Part shown: positions 31,045-41,765 of the stretch, in pieces
Layout of the letters: each line of letters begins with the position of its first letter
Numbering within the stretch: the stretch's first letter is position 1
Assembly: GCA_032433765.1 (NCBI GenBank)
Contig: JAVIAB010000024.1
Location: 13,410,578 to 13,474,577 of the forward strand
Length of the DNA: 64,000 nt
Reading direction: 5' to 3'
DNA from: Megaustenia siamemsis
Taxonomy: Eukaryota > Mollusca > Gastropoda > Stylommatophora > Ariophantidae
Position numbers and translations under genes: made by a program
Notes under the pieces: model-generated
The model's database searches: none
What the model saw: the letters and a program-made list of their open reading frames with translations, nothing else
Told to the model about the DNA's origin: nothing

Positions 31045-32085
31045 ATCAAGGGAAATAACCACATAGAACTGGATGATATACATGTCCCAAATATTTCAAT
31101 ATTTAAACATAAATAAGTATATGTTTATCTAGGCGGCAGCACTAGGGACACAGGGGGTGGAGCAGAAAATGGTACCAAAATAAATATTCAATGAGTGAAG
31201 GAAGTATTAAAAATAAAAATTATCAAATCTAATGTTAAGTCAGTCCTATTATATGGCTGTGAAACATGGAGAGTAACAAAATTGACAATCATGAAGATAC
31301 AGACTTTCATTAACGGATGCTTACGCAGAATAAAAGGATGGAAATGGCAGGACAAAATCACTAACATAGAATTATGAAAATGTACCTTTCAAATACCAGT
31401 GGATAAAGAGATACAGCGAAGACGATGGTGCTGGATAGGACAAACACTGCGGAAGCCAACTGAAAGTATTACACAACATGCCCTTTTTTGGAATCCCCAC
31501 GGGAAAAGACAAAGAGGAAGGCTAAGAAATTCTTAGAGAAGACAGAGAGAAGCAGAGATGAAGATGATGGGAAAGACATTGAATGATCTTAAAAGAATGG
31601 CAAGAAACAGAACGACTTGGAAGTGGTTTGTTGCAGACCTATGCTCCATAGGGAGCTGAAAGTGTTGGTTGAAGACTTATGCTCCACAGGCAGCTGAAAG
31701 TGTTTGTTGAAGACCTATGCTCCACAGGGAGCTGAAAGTGTTTGTTGAAGACTTATGCTCCACAGGGAGCTGAAAGTGTTTGTTAAAGACCTATGCTCCA
31801 CAGGGAGCTGAAAGTGTTTGTTGAAGACCTATGCTTCAAAGGGAGCTGAAAGTGTTTGTTGAAGACTTATGCTCCACAGGGAGCTGAAAGTGTTTGTTGA
31901 AGACTTATGCTCCACAGGGAGCTGAAAGTGTTTGTTGAAGACTTGTGTTCCACAGGGAGCTGAAAGTGTTTGTTGAAGACATATGCTCCACAGGGAGCTG
32001 AAAGTGTTTGTTGAAGACTTGTGTTCCACAGGGAGCTGAAAGTGTTTGTTGAAGACCTATGCTCCACAGGGAGCTGAAAGGTAGA
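31045..32085 (+). mobile_element. LINE family E, uninterrupted RT C-terminal half plus array
   Basis: Reads a YLGGSTRDTGGGAENGTKI-like thumb, IKSNVKSVLLYGCETWRVTK, TFINGCLRRIKGWKWQDKI, WIGQTLRKPTESITQHALFW, NPHGKRQRGRLRNS, and a terminal VADLCSIGS. The last codons are then repeated 12 times. This copy provides the empty site for the insertion at 25,516. Confidence 0.88.
31621..32081 (+). repeat. 38-bp array, 12 copies, second expansion of LINE-E terminal codons
   Basis: Same 38-bp unit as at 26.2 kb, but with CCACAGGGAGCTGAA variants in place of CCACTGGGAGCTGTA. Each locus has its own variant spectrum, so the two arrays grew independently. Confidence 0.92.
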
Positions 32086-32089
32086 AGAG

Positions 32090-32515
32090 AGGAAGAAAGG
32101 AAGTCTTCGTTGTACTAGGAAACATGGAAATCGAAAGAAAGTTAGATTAAAAATAAAAATATGTATTTGTAACTCCATACCAATTCTACAATTTGACTGT
32201 GAGGTGCAATCAAAGGCAGTGACGAAGATACAGACTTTCATTAGTTGATGTTTGCGATCAATGTAATGGTGGAGATGGCATGATGATGGGTGACTAACAT
32301 AGAAATATGGGACAGTTCCCAAGAAAACATCAATGGACAAAGATGGATATCCATCTCAGGAAAGGACACATACAACGGAAGGCAAACAAGAGTAGTGGCC
32401 TACTACACAAGACAGATTTTTTAGGTGGAACCACAAGAAGGAAGTAATAGATGGAAAGTTCAAAATAAAAATGTGGAAAACAGTTGGCAACAAAGATGAA
32501 TAAGGTGGGGAGATG
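32090..32515. other. Possible second LINE-E fragment, strongly decayed
   Basis: Fragments such as the reads around 32,120-32,160 (AGGAAACATGGAAATCGAAA, TTAGATTAAAAATAAAAATATG) resemble the LINE-E thumb at 25,350. Frames are lost. Confidence 0.4.
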
Positions 32516-32524
32516 ATTTTTAGT

Positions 32525-32863
32525 TATTTTATTTTTTTTTTTTTTAACTTTCGCCAGCATTTACCTCTGACGAAGTCCCTAGAGACTAGGAACTGAATTC
32601 TGCGTGTTAATCCATTTTTTCCCTGGCAGCCGTGTGCACAAGGGTCCCTCGCCGCACAGGCAGATAACTCCGACTTCGGAAGTACTCATATTTCTTCCTT
32701 CGATGAGTGATTGACGTTTCAAGCCGGGCCTCGCTGCTGAGACCAGATGTGGTTGCCGCAGAGAGATATCATATATAAAAATCCCAACCGGTGTAGCCGG
32801 GATTTGAACCCACAACCTCTCTGTCTCGAGACCGGCGTCTTGCCTCGAGACCAACCAGTCCCC
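32525..32863 (-). mobile_element. SINE2 with target duplication
   Basis: Complete 339-bp copy: reverse-strand A-box region GGTTGGTCTCGAGGCAAGAC, B box GGTTCAAATCCCG, CTAGGGACTTCGTC, then an A-rich tail (T13 on this strand). Flanked by ATTTTTAGT at 32,516-32,524 and 32,864-32,872. Confidence 0.88.
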
Positions 32864-33104
32864 ATTTTTAGTGATAGAACCAAACATAATGGTGCGGAAA
32901 ACATTTTCTGAAGATCTTTACTCAACAAGGTATTGAACTGTGGAAGAAGATGAAACAATGTTATTATGTTTTTCCTTCCATTCATATTACATTCATCATA
33001 TGTGTATGCAAATCATCATGTACTTATGTGCGGTGCCCATTACATCCGTCTTGTACGTACGTATATTATTTATTTAATTTTTTTTTTTACATATTTGTAT
33101 TTGG

Positions 33105-33330
33105 GGGCCTCGGTAGCCTAGTTGGGAAAACCACCCGACTGGGCTACGGACGTTCGGACAATCCGTGTTCGATTCCCACTGGAAGCAGTGTGAGTTGTAC
33201 TCATGGTTGGAAAAACTACCCCCACGGTCGACCCAGCCGCTGGCAGAAATGGGTACCTGAGTAGCTCTCTGGGAAGGAGAGGAATGCCGCTTCGCATCGT
33301 GAGTTTCGACGCTTGAAGCGACACTGTCCA
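33105..33330 (+). mobile_element. SINE3
   Basis: GGGGGCCTCGGTAGCCTAGT (A box), GTGTTCGATTCCCAC (B box), then a body homologous to the 24.1-kb copy (GTGAGTTGTACTCATGGTTG). The tRNA-like part is better preserved here. Confidence 0.85.
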
Positions 33331-33494
33331 GAAGTCTCCGAACACTTCTGAAGTTATCTCCGCTTAGCTGAAGACACACGTTACTAGTTACTTCCTCTTA
33401 GTTGAACAAACGTTACAAGTTATCCTCCCTTAATTAAACACCTGATTGTGACAATACAATTTACTAGACTAAAGCCTCATCTGTTGAATTTCAG

Positions 33495-33515
33495 ATTGGA
33501 TACACAGCGAAACGA
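33495..33515 (+). CDS. Candidate micro-exon 9 (21 nt)
   Basis: Acceptor CTGTTGAATTTCAG, donor GTAAATTTTG, a weaker donor than the rest. Phase 0 reads IGYTAKR, similar to exon 5 (MHYTASS). It lies 110 bp before a 1.4-kb array. Confidence 0.58.
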
Positions 33516-33627
33516 GTAAATTTTGTGTTTTTTAAATGTCGCATACTTGCAATATTAGATACACTGATTGTCAAATTGGAATGTATGATCTTCTGAACAG
33601 CTTGATAATCATATTATCATATGCTTC

Positions 33628-35000
33628 TTTCTTTATAGTCGTCATCTGCTTCTTTCTTTATAGTCGTCATCTGCATCTTTCTTTATAGTCGTCATCTGAA
33701 TCTTTCTTTATAGTCGTCATCTGCTTCTTTCTTTATAGTCGTCATCTGCTTCTTTCTTTATAGTCGTCATCTGCATCTTTCTTTATAGTCGTCATCTACT
33801 TCTTTCTTTATAGTCGTCATCTGAATCTTTCTTTATAGTCGTCATCTGCATCTTTCTTTATAGTCGTCATCTGCTTCTTTCTTTATAGTCGTCATCTGAA
33901 TCTTTCTTTATAGTCGTCATCTGCATCTTTCTTTATAGTCGTCATCTGCATCTTTCTTTATAGTCGTCATCTACTTCTTTCTTTATAGGCGTCATCTGAA
34001 TCTTTCTTTATAGTCGTCATCTGCATCTTTCTTTATAGTCGTCATCTGAATCTTTCTTTATAGTCGTCATCTGCATCTTTCTTTATAGTCGTCATCTGAA
34101 TCTTTCTTTATAGTCGTCATCTGCATCTTTCTTTATAGTCGTCATCTGCTTCTTTCTTTATAGTCGTCATCTGCTTCTTTCTTTATAGTCGTCATCTGCA
34201 TCTTTCTTTATAGTCGTCATCTGCTTCTTTCTTTATAGTCGTCATCTGCTTCTTTCTTTATAGTCGTCATCTGCTTCTTTCTTTATAGTCGTCATCTGCA
34301 TCTTTCTTTATAGTCGTCATCTGAATCTTTCTTTATAGTCGTCATCTGCTTCTTTCTTTATAGTCGTCATCTGCTTCTTTCTTTATAGTCGTCATCTGCA
34401 TCTTTCTTTATAGTCGTCATCTACTTCTTTCTTTATAGTCGTCATCTGAATCTTTCTTTATAGTCGTCATCTGCATCTTTCTTTATAGTCGTCATCTGCT
34501 TCTTTCTTTATAGTCGTCATCTGAATCTTTCTTTATAGTCGTCATCTGCATCTTTCTTTATAGTCGTCATCTGCATCTTTCTTTATAGTCGTCATCTACT
34601 TCTTTCTTTATAGGCGTCATCTGAATCTTTCTTTATAGTCGTCATCTGCATCTTTCTTTATAGTCGTCATCTGAATCTTTCTTTATAGTCGTCATCTGCA
34701 TCTTTCTTTATAGTCGTCATCTGAATCTTTCTTTATAGTCGTCATCTGCATCTTTCTTTATAGTCGTCATCTGCTTCTTTCTTTATAGTCGTCATCTGCT
34801 TGTTTCTTTATAGTCGTCATCTGCATCTTTCTTTATAGTCGTCATCTGCTTCTTTCTTTATAGTCGTCATCTGCATCTTTCTTTATAGTCGTCATCTGCA
34901 TCTTTCTTTATAGTCGTCATCTGCATCTTTCTTTATACTCGTCATCTGCATCTTTCTTTATAAACCTTGTTTGCCACTTTCTTTATACTCTTTGTCTGCA
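33628..35000 (-). repeat. 25-bp minisatellite, about 54 copies
   Basis: Units TCTTTCTTTATAGTCGTCAT plus CTGCA. Reverse translation gives ADDDYKER, and the last units on the right grade into ADKEYKES next to a LINE thumb (YGSESWTFA) at 35,000-35,060. Probably LINE-derived, less sure than the others. Blocks of unit variants recur (33.86-34.10 and 34.46-34.70 kb), so internal duplications of several units occurred. Confidence 0.88.
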
Positions 35001-35110
35001 TGTGGTATAATTGTTCCCTTGCCTATTATGCAAATGTCCACGATTCACTACCATATTCTATTAATAGAGATACATAATATTAAAGAGTCTTTGTTTGCAA
35101 AAATTGAAAA
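35001..35110 (-). mobile_element. LINE thumb fragment, A-like
   Basis: Minus strand: ILYGSES-like remnant (YGSESWTFA) preceded by a KCY-like stretch. It abuts the 25-bp array, which seems to start within it. Confidence 0.5.
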
Positions 35111-35354
35111 AAAATGTTAAATCGATAAATAAAGCCGTATAACAGATTTTTCATCCTTTTTGTTCATTTTCCTTCTCGTTCATCTTCCTTCTCGTTCATC
35201 TTCCTTCTTCTTATTCCTTTTTCTTGTTCTTCTACTACACCCAATAACCGTGCCCACTGTCAAACACCGTCAGCTTTCTCCATTTCGCTCTATCTTCAAT
35301 CATGTTTGGAGCTGTCGAGCTGTGGCCGTTTGTTGATATTTTCTTCCATGTCGT

Positions 35355-35535
35355 CTCTGTCTACAGAGAAGAAGGATGGAAAACCCTGTGGATCAGTTGG
35401 CCTGACTTGTTCACTCTATGGCCGTGCGTGTTTGTCATACATTGGTAGAATTAGCCACGAGTGAAGCTGTTCGACAAAAACAAAACCTCAAAAAAAATAC
35501 ACAATAGTCTCCAAAAGACCGTCTGACAAAGGGCC
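35355..35535 (+). mobile_element. LINE family D, C-terminal Cys/His end only
   Basis: Reads GRACLSYIGRISHE, a stop, then SCSTKTKPQKKYTIVSKRPS. Matches 8.78-8.93 kb. Confidence 0.7.
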
Positions 35536-35785
35536 ACACATCTCTGTCTACAACTCCTTCTCACTTCTCTGACTCCTCGCAGAATTGTCTTTGCCTGGCC
35601 AGAAGATAAAGATATGTTGCTAAATCAATTTATTTTGAGTTTCTCCAGATTAGGCAATAGCTGGTCATGTACTCCTATTTAAATATTTGTCTTTTTTGTG
35701 ATTACGAAAACATGTGATAGGATCTATGTAACTGGTACCGCAAACCCTATGTTCACATACCGTCTCCATATCTTGTTTTTTCTGT

Positions 35786-36115
35786 CAACATCATAATGTG
35801 CCATACCGGTTGGCGTAAGCGATCATGTCCTTCCACAATTTTCTATCTACAGTGCATCGTATCAGTTCTGTTGTTGACTGATTTCCATGTCATGACACCA
35901 CGATATCTAGTATTTTCTATCTTTGACGTCCGCGATCTCTCTTTCCTTTTATTTTGCCAGTTGTAACCAAGTATTCCAATTTTCCTCTTCTCACGATGTG
36001 CCCGAAAAATGTTGATAGTTTCTTTCTGATGTTTTTTTACTGCCTTTTTGTGTTGGCCTCTTTGAGAACTTTCTCATTGGTCTTTTTAGCTGTCCAGGGA
36101 ACTTTCAACAATATA
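35786..36115 (-). mobile_element. LINE family B 3' tail
   Basis: Minus strand has family B blocks (KVPWTAKKTNEKVLKEANT-like, GHIVRRGKLEYLVTTGK, CTVDRKLWKDMIAYAN-like), with a short ATGATG tail. 5' truncated at about 36,115. Confidence 0.78.
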
Positions 36116-36483
36116 TTTTTTTCTGTAGCTCTGCTATAATTGTCCTTGTTTTGCAGGCATATAGAAAAACATTATTTATAAACTAGAAAAATTCACTAAT
36201 ACACCCAAAAATAGAAGACATTCAAGAACATTTAAATAGACGTGTAACAGCACAGGTATTCAGTACAACACGAAATTCATCAAAACAGAAGTCATTAGTG
36301 TGGAAAAAAGATAAACATAATATCAACATAACGATAGATGGCAGACACATCAAATAGAGGATTTGAAATATGTATCGAGTGACAAACGACAATTCAAATA
36401 CAACAGAAAAGACTCAAGATACAACAAAGCTTGTCACACTGTACAGTTATCAACACTTTTACCTAACAAGGAATAAAACACTA

Positions 36484-36491
36484 TCTATCTA

Positions 36492-36544
<53 letters not shown>

Positions 36545-36768
36545 CCGTCTGTCCGTCTGTCCGTCTGTCCGTCTATCCCGTCTATCCCGTCTATCCCGTC
36601 TATCCCATCCATCCCATCTATCTAATCTAATCTATCTAATCTATCTTATCTAATCTATCTTATCTAATCTATCTTATCTAATCTATCTTATCTAATCTAT
36701 CTTATCTAATCTAATCTATCTAATCTATCTAATCTATCTAATCTATCTATCTAATCTATCGTCCTTTC
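36484..36768. repeat. Compound tetranucleotide microsatellite (CTAT/CTGT/CCGT)
   Basis: (CTAT)n, (CTGT)n, (CCGTCTGT)n, (CTATCCCGT)n and (CTAATCTAT)n blocks in order. An evolved SINE4 tail. Confidence 0.93.
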
Positions 36769-37028
36769 GAGCCGAAGACGATACATAGGGCAGAACCACA
36801 ATCTCAAAACCAGAAACCTTGCGTGTCAAAATGGCACATATTGCAGAGATCACTGCTTCTAAAATCTATGGTTCCATAACAACACTTTTTACAATGGCAG
36901 CTTGTCAAGCCATCGATCAATCTCCTTAGTCGCCTCTTACGACATGCCTGGAAGGTCACAGTGTTACTATTCTTTACTTCCCTCATAATGAGGCCCCGGT
37001 AACACACGGGATTACTGTAAAAAATATA
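36484..37028 (-). mobile_element. SINE4 with a greatly expanded tetranucleotide tail
   Basis: SINE4 body at 36,769-37,012 in reverse, with its GATA-type tail extended to about 285 bp at 36,484-36,768. Target duplication AATAAAACACTA at 36,472-36,483 and 37,029-37,040 encloses tail and body together, so the tail belongs to the insertion. Confidence 0.87.
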
Positions 37029-37055
37029 AATAAAACACTACCTACATTAAATGTG

Positions 37056-37321
37056 GGAGCCGCGATAGCTCAGTGGTTAGTGAACTGGACTACAAAAGAC
37101 AAGGGGTAGGGTTCGATCCCAACCGACGGCTTCCGGGTTCACCCAGCCTTTAATGGGTACCGGATTTTTTTCTGGGAAAGTAACGCAGCACGGGCGTAAT
37201 ACCGACCACATTACCCCAAAAATCATGCGCTGAAGGTCTGTAAAATATAGGGTCACTAACACCATATTTCCCTAAACGCCACTTGGCGTGACGGGGGTAC
37301 TTTACTTTTTACTTTTACAAG
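37056..37321 (+). mobile_element. SINE1 with target duplication
   Basis: Best preserved SINE1: GATAGCTCAGTGGTTAGTGA, GGTTCGATCCCAACCGACGG, and a TTTACTTTTTACTTTT tail. Duplication ATTAAATGTG at 37,046-37,055 and 37,322-37,331. It interrupts LINE-G only 16 bp past the SINE4 insertion. Confidence 0.9.
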
Positions 37322-37599
37322 ATTAAATGTGTTACAAGAATGACAATATAGAACATGAGAGACAAGATCAGAAATACACAACTGAGAGAAAAGTCAGGAA
37401 TAATTCCCTCCATAAAGTACATCAAGAAATATCAGATACAATGGTTTAGCAAATTGGTTGAACATGGGCTATGTCCCCGCCGATTACTCCGTGTATTTGA
37501 CCAGTTGGGAGGGTCAATACACAGGTGGAAGCACTCTAAAAATATGTGTGGGGGATATTTCGTTTTCTTTCTAACCACAGCAGTGTAAGGAGCAAAGAT

Positions 37600-38128
37600 A
37601 TTTTAATAATTATTTGTATTTCTCATACCATGTAGACATTATTTTGTTTTAGATACATCATTGTTAGTTAGCTATGAAGGGCTACTTTACCTTTTTTTTT
37701 TTTTTTACATAGATGTTTGTCTTGTTTGTTCCTGCTGAAGGCCTATTGAGCTGTAACGTCGTTCAGTTGTGTTGTATATTAACAACGTAAAGCCTTAACC
37801 GTACAAATTTTTATTTTAATTTTAAACATTTCTCCAAGTGATACCTCCACTGTATTGTTATTGCTGCCAAAGGGTGAATCACTCACATCACAAAATTATT
37901 GAACAAGCTAAATCACACTTTGGATACAGAAATGCTTTTAAGGAAATTCAACATCATCAAATGACAATATTAGAACTTGTCAGAGAAAGATGAAGTTTAG
38001 CTTTGTAATTCCTCCGAAAGCTGGAATGGGTAGGTAGAAAAATAGAAGGAGAAAAGGAAGGAAACGATGTATTTAGAATGTTTTAATAGTTTGTTTTTTT
38101 TCTCAAAGAAATATCAATATTTTCTCAG
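37600..38128. other. Unassigned intronic sequence
   Basis: AT-rich with T-runs; 37,870-38,050 has an ORF-free stretch with remote LINE-like words only. It ends in the polypyrimidine tract of micro-exon 10. Confidence 0.35.
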
Positions 38129-38158
38129 ATTGGTGATGTGATGCAAAACGCGCGGGAC
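38129..38158 (+). CDS. Candidate micro-exon 10 (30 nt)
   Basis: Acceptor TCAATATTTTCTCAG, donor GTAAGTATAA. Phase 0 reads IGDVMQNARD; phase 1 has TGA and phase 2 has TGA, so only phase 0 is open. The GC-rich core (AACGCGCGGGAC) contrasts with the AT-rich neighbourhood. Confidence 0.72.
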
Positions 38159-38309
38159 GTAAGTATAATGATCTAGAACTCACACAAATGTGAATAATGA
38201 ATTATTAATTTATTATATAATATTAATTAATTTATACAAGTTCCAATGGAGATAGAAGGCATTATGATAATAGCTCAGAACGATCGAAATGGAGTCCAGT
38301 AGTCCCATT

Positions 38310-38612
38310 CGAATAACTTAATGACTTAGACTTTGCTGATGAAATATCTCTCCTATCACATAATCAACAGATGCAAGATACAATGAATATACTTGATGAG
38401 AGATCACAACAGCTGACAATAAATAGAGATAACACTAAAATTATGAGAATGAATGCAGTTGGTAATAACCAAATAAGATTAGGAGAAATGCCTCTACTAG
38501 ACGTACACTATTACATATACCTGGGCAGTAAGATAGACAAAGAAGGAACAACAGAGAATGATACCAAAATAAGGATACACAATGCAAGAGGGACATTCGT
38601 TGCACTGGGAAA
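38310..38612 (+). mobile_element. LINE family E, palm-thumb part
   Basis: Reads DLDFADEISLLSHNQQMQDT, LTINRDNTKIMRMNA, RLGEMPLLDV and YYIYLGSKIDKEGTT, then NARGTFVALGNI. This is RT with its FADD box changed to FADE. Open for over 100 codons up to the junction with the nested element. Confidence 0.87.
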
Positions 38613-38843
38613 CATAGTGATCACAGCCAACTGTTCCCTGTCATACGATATCATTCATCGTAAACAATTGGAATATCGAAACATGATCAAAACGGATGAG
38701 ACATACAGCTCACGGTGTGCAAAGAGCACTTAACTCATTAGCTCCTGCAACAGGCCGGACTTGGAATATGAGGAACCTACAACAAGGAACACTTTTCATG
38801 CACAGCCTTCAATTGTTCTCGCCGCCTATCCACCATATACCGG
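38613..38843. mobile_element. Second copy of the 25.5-kb nested element (partial)
   Basis: Reverse complement of 25,516-25,757 with few differences (AACTGTTCCCTGTCATACGA, TGTGCAAAGAGCACTTAACT). It breaks LINE-E after LGNI. The rest of the 25.5-kb element, including the AATAACC repeats, is absent. Confidence 0.8.
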
Positions 38844-39490
38844 AAGTTCACGTCCTCTTGAAAATGATAATCGTCATATTTTTTTTTTTTTTTATGTATA
38901 GCGCTTGATAATGTTAGGCCATCGTTGTTGACTCCAATTCTGAACATATAGATATACAGTTAGTCGTCAGATTATCCCCGTCGCACATCAAACAACAGAC
39001 CGTAAAATATGCGTACGGCCTGTCTAGGGATATACCATGAACCATTACGATGACGTAGCACACAACGATGTCGTACACACAACAATTTCGCTCCCTTTAG
39101 ATTGCTGATTACTCTAGTAAAAGCAGCCTACGACGAACAAAACACGGTGCAATTTTCTAAAAAGATAAAACTACAGCTGACGAAGCAGTTTACATTAATG
39201 AGTAACATGTAAATAACTTGCGTCAAGGAATTCCAACAACGGTCATGAACAGCACCAATGTGACGTAAAGCGCAGATTAAGTCTTGGCGGTGAAAGGTCG
39301 CATTCACAAAACTTGATTTGTCAAAAACGAACTGTTACCGGCGTACGACATCGCTTTAGCGACGCAGATGTAATAAGCAGATCATCATTTTTACTTTAAC
39401 ACAGAAAAGTGCAATGGAGAACCGAAATTAATCAAATCCCGAATGCACTTTCTACAGCGATCGAGAGAACGTGACCTAGATCCACCTTTT
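38844..39490. other. Unassigned sequence, perhaps more of the nested element
   Basis: Not matched elsewhere in the window. Lies between two LINE-E parts (38,612 and 39,497) that fit together, so it may all be one insertion of about 880 bp. Confidence 0.4.
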
Positions 39491-39496
39491 GGTAAA

Positions 39497-39945
39497 ATTG
39501 ATGTTGAACTCTAATATTAAGTTAGTCCTATTATCTTGGTGTGAAACACGGAGAACATTGCAAATGACAATCACTCAGATACAGACCTTCATTAATGGAT
39601 GCTTGCGCTAATGAAAGTATGGAAATGACAAAACCACTAATGTAGAATTATAGAAAAGTACCATTAAAATACGAGTTGACAAAGAGAAATAACAAAGACG
39701 ATGGAACTGGATAGGACACACGCTGCGGAAGCCAACTGAGAGTATTGCCAAGACAAGACCTTTTTGGAATCCCCAAGGAAAAAAAAGACAAACAGGTAAA
39801 CCAAGATATTCTTAGAGAAGACAGATGGAAGCAAAGATTAAGATGATGGGGAAATCATGGACTAATCTTAAAGGAATGGCAAAAAACAGAACGGCTCGGA
39901 AAGTGTTTGTTGAAGACCTATATCCCACCAGGAGTTCAAAGGTAG
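39497..39945 (+). mobile_element. LINE family E C-terminus, single terminal unit
   Basis: Reads MLNSNIKLVLL, TITQIQTFINGCLR, WNWIGHTLRKPTESI, RQDLFGIPKEKK-like, then NRTARKVFVEDL and a changed ISHQEF end. One copy of the terminal unit (39,899-39,937). Probably the continuation of the copy at 38.3 kb. Confidence 0.83.
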
Positions 39946-40059
39946 AAAAAGAAGACGTTACAAACTAAAATTCATTCATTTTTTCAGGCAAATAAATGTC
40001 ATTGCTTTCTCTTGTCTGCAGGTCTCTTAAATGTATTATGTACATATAAAAGATATGAA

Positions 40060-41765
40060 AGTGTCTTGGTTGTTACCTAGCGTCGAGTGTATACAAGTAG
40101 GTTGTTACCTAGCGTCGAGGGTATATAAGTAGGTGGTTACCTAACGTTGAGGGTATACAAGTAGGTCGTTACTTATCGTCGAGAGTATACAAGTAGGTCG
40201 TTACCTAGCGTCGAGGGTATACAAGTAGGTTGTTACCTAGCGTCGAGGGTATACAAGTAGGTTGTTACCTAGCGTCGAGGGTATACAAGTAGGTTGTTAC
40301 CTAGCGTCGAGGGTATACAAGTAGGTTGTTACCTAGCGTCGAGGGTATACAAGTAGGTTGTTACCTAGCGTCGAGGGTATACAAGTAGGTTGTTACCTAG
40401 CGTCGAGGGAATACAAGTAGGTTGTTACCTAGCGTCGAGGGAATACAAGTAGGTTGTTACCTAGCGTCGAGGGTATACAAGTAGGTCGTTACCTAGCGTC
40501 GAGGGAATACAAGTAGGTTGTTACCTAGCGTCGAGGGAATACAAGTAGGTTGTTACCTAGCGTCGAGGGAATACAAGTAGGTTCTTACCTAGCGTCGAGG
40601 GAATACAAGTAGGTTGTTACCTAGCGTCGAGGGAATACAAGTAGGTTCTTACCTAGCTTCGAGGGAATACAAGTAGGTTGTTACCTAGCGTCGAGGGAAT
40701 ACAAGTAGGTTCTTACCTAGCGTCGAGGGAATACAAGTAGATTGTTACCTAGCGTCGAGGGAATACAAGTAGGTTGTTACCTAGCGTCGAGGGAATACAA
40801 GCAGGTTGTTACCTAGCGTCGAGGGTATACAAGTAGGTTGTTACCTAGCGTCGAGGGAATACAAGTAGGTTGTTACCTAGCGATGAGAGAATACAAGTAG
40901 GTTGTTACCTAGCGTCAAGGGTATACAAGTAGGTTGTTACCTAGCGTCGAGGGTATATAAGTAGGTTGTTACCTAGCGTCGAGGGAATACAAGTAGGTTG
41001 TTACCTAGCGTCGAGGGAATACAAGTAGGTTCTTACCTAGCGTCGAGGGAATACAAGTAGGTTGTTACCTAGCGTCGAGGGAATACAAGTAGGTTGTTAC
41101 CTAGCGTCGAGGGTATACAAGTAGGTTGTTACCTAGCGTCGAGTATATACCAGTAGGTTGTTACCTAGCGTCGAGGGTATACAAGTAGCTTGTTACCTAG
41201 CGTCGAGGGTATACAAGTAGGTTGTTACCTAGCGTCAAGGGTATATAAGTAGTTTGTTACCTAGCGTCGAGTGTATACAAGTAGGTTGTTACCTAGCGTC
41301 GAGGGTATATAAGTAGTTTGTTACCTAGCGTCGAGTGTATACAAGTAGGTTGTTACCTAGCGTCGAGTGTATACAAGTAGTTTGTTACCTAGCGTCGAGG
41401 GTATATAAGTAGTTTGTTACCTAGCGTCGAGGGTATACAAGTAGGTTGTTACCTAGCGTCAAGGGTATATAAGTAGTTTGTTACCTAGCGTCGAGGGTAT
41501 ACAAGTAGGTTGTTACCTAGCGTCGAGGGTATACAAGTAGGTTGTTACCTAGCGTCGAGGGTATACAAGTAGGTTGTTACCTAGCGTCAAGGGTATATAA
41601 GTAGTTTGTTACCTAGCGTCGAGGGTATACAAGAAGGTTTTTACCTAGCGTCGAGGGTATATAAGTAGTTTGTTACCTAGCGTCGAGGTATACAAGAAGG
41701 TTTTTACCTAGCGTCGAGGGTATATAAGTAGTTTGTTACCTAGCGTCGAGGGTATACAAGTAGGT
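40060..41765 (-). repeat. 32-bp array, about 53 copies, near the LINE-G terminus
   Basis: Units GTTGTTACCTAGCGTCGAGG plus GTATACAAGTAG. The reverse strand contains CCCTCGACGCT, the core of the LYLPSTLKG codons at the end of family G (compare 29,355 and 49,313). It lies just 3' (in LINE sense) of a family G C-terminus at 41.77-41.99 kb. Variants (TATATAA, GAATAC, CTTACC) are clustered in runs. Confidence 0.88.

Larger units (their letters stand above)
36200..37600 (+). mobile_element. LINE family G, with two nested SINEs
   Basis: The host LINE runs 36,200-36,483 (NININITIDGRHIK, VTNDNSNTTE, then a decayed LSTLLPNKE), 37,041-37,055, and 37,332-37,480 (CVTRMTI, NMRDKIRNTQLREKSGIIPS and IKYIKKYQIQWF). 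The NINITIDGRHIK codons are present once here and about 178 times at 42.7-48.8 kb. Confidence 0.83.

Noticed and set aside
39970..40025. TTTTTTCAG acceptor near 39,987
   Set aside because: No GT donor consensus follows within 60 nt, and the next candidate frame has an early stop.
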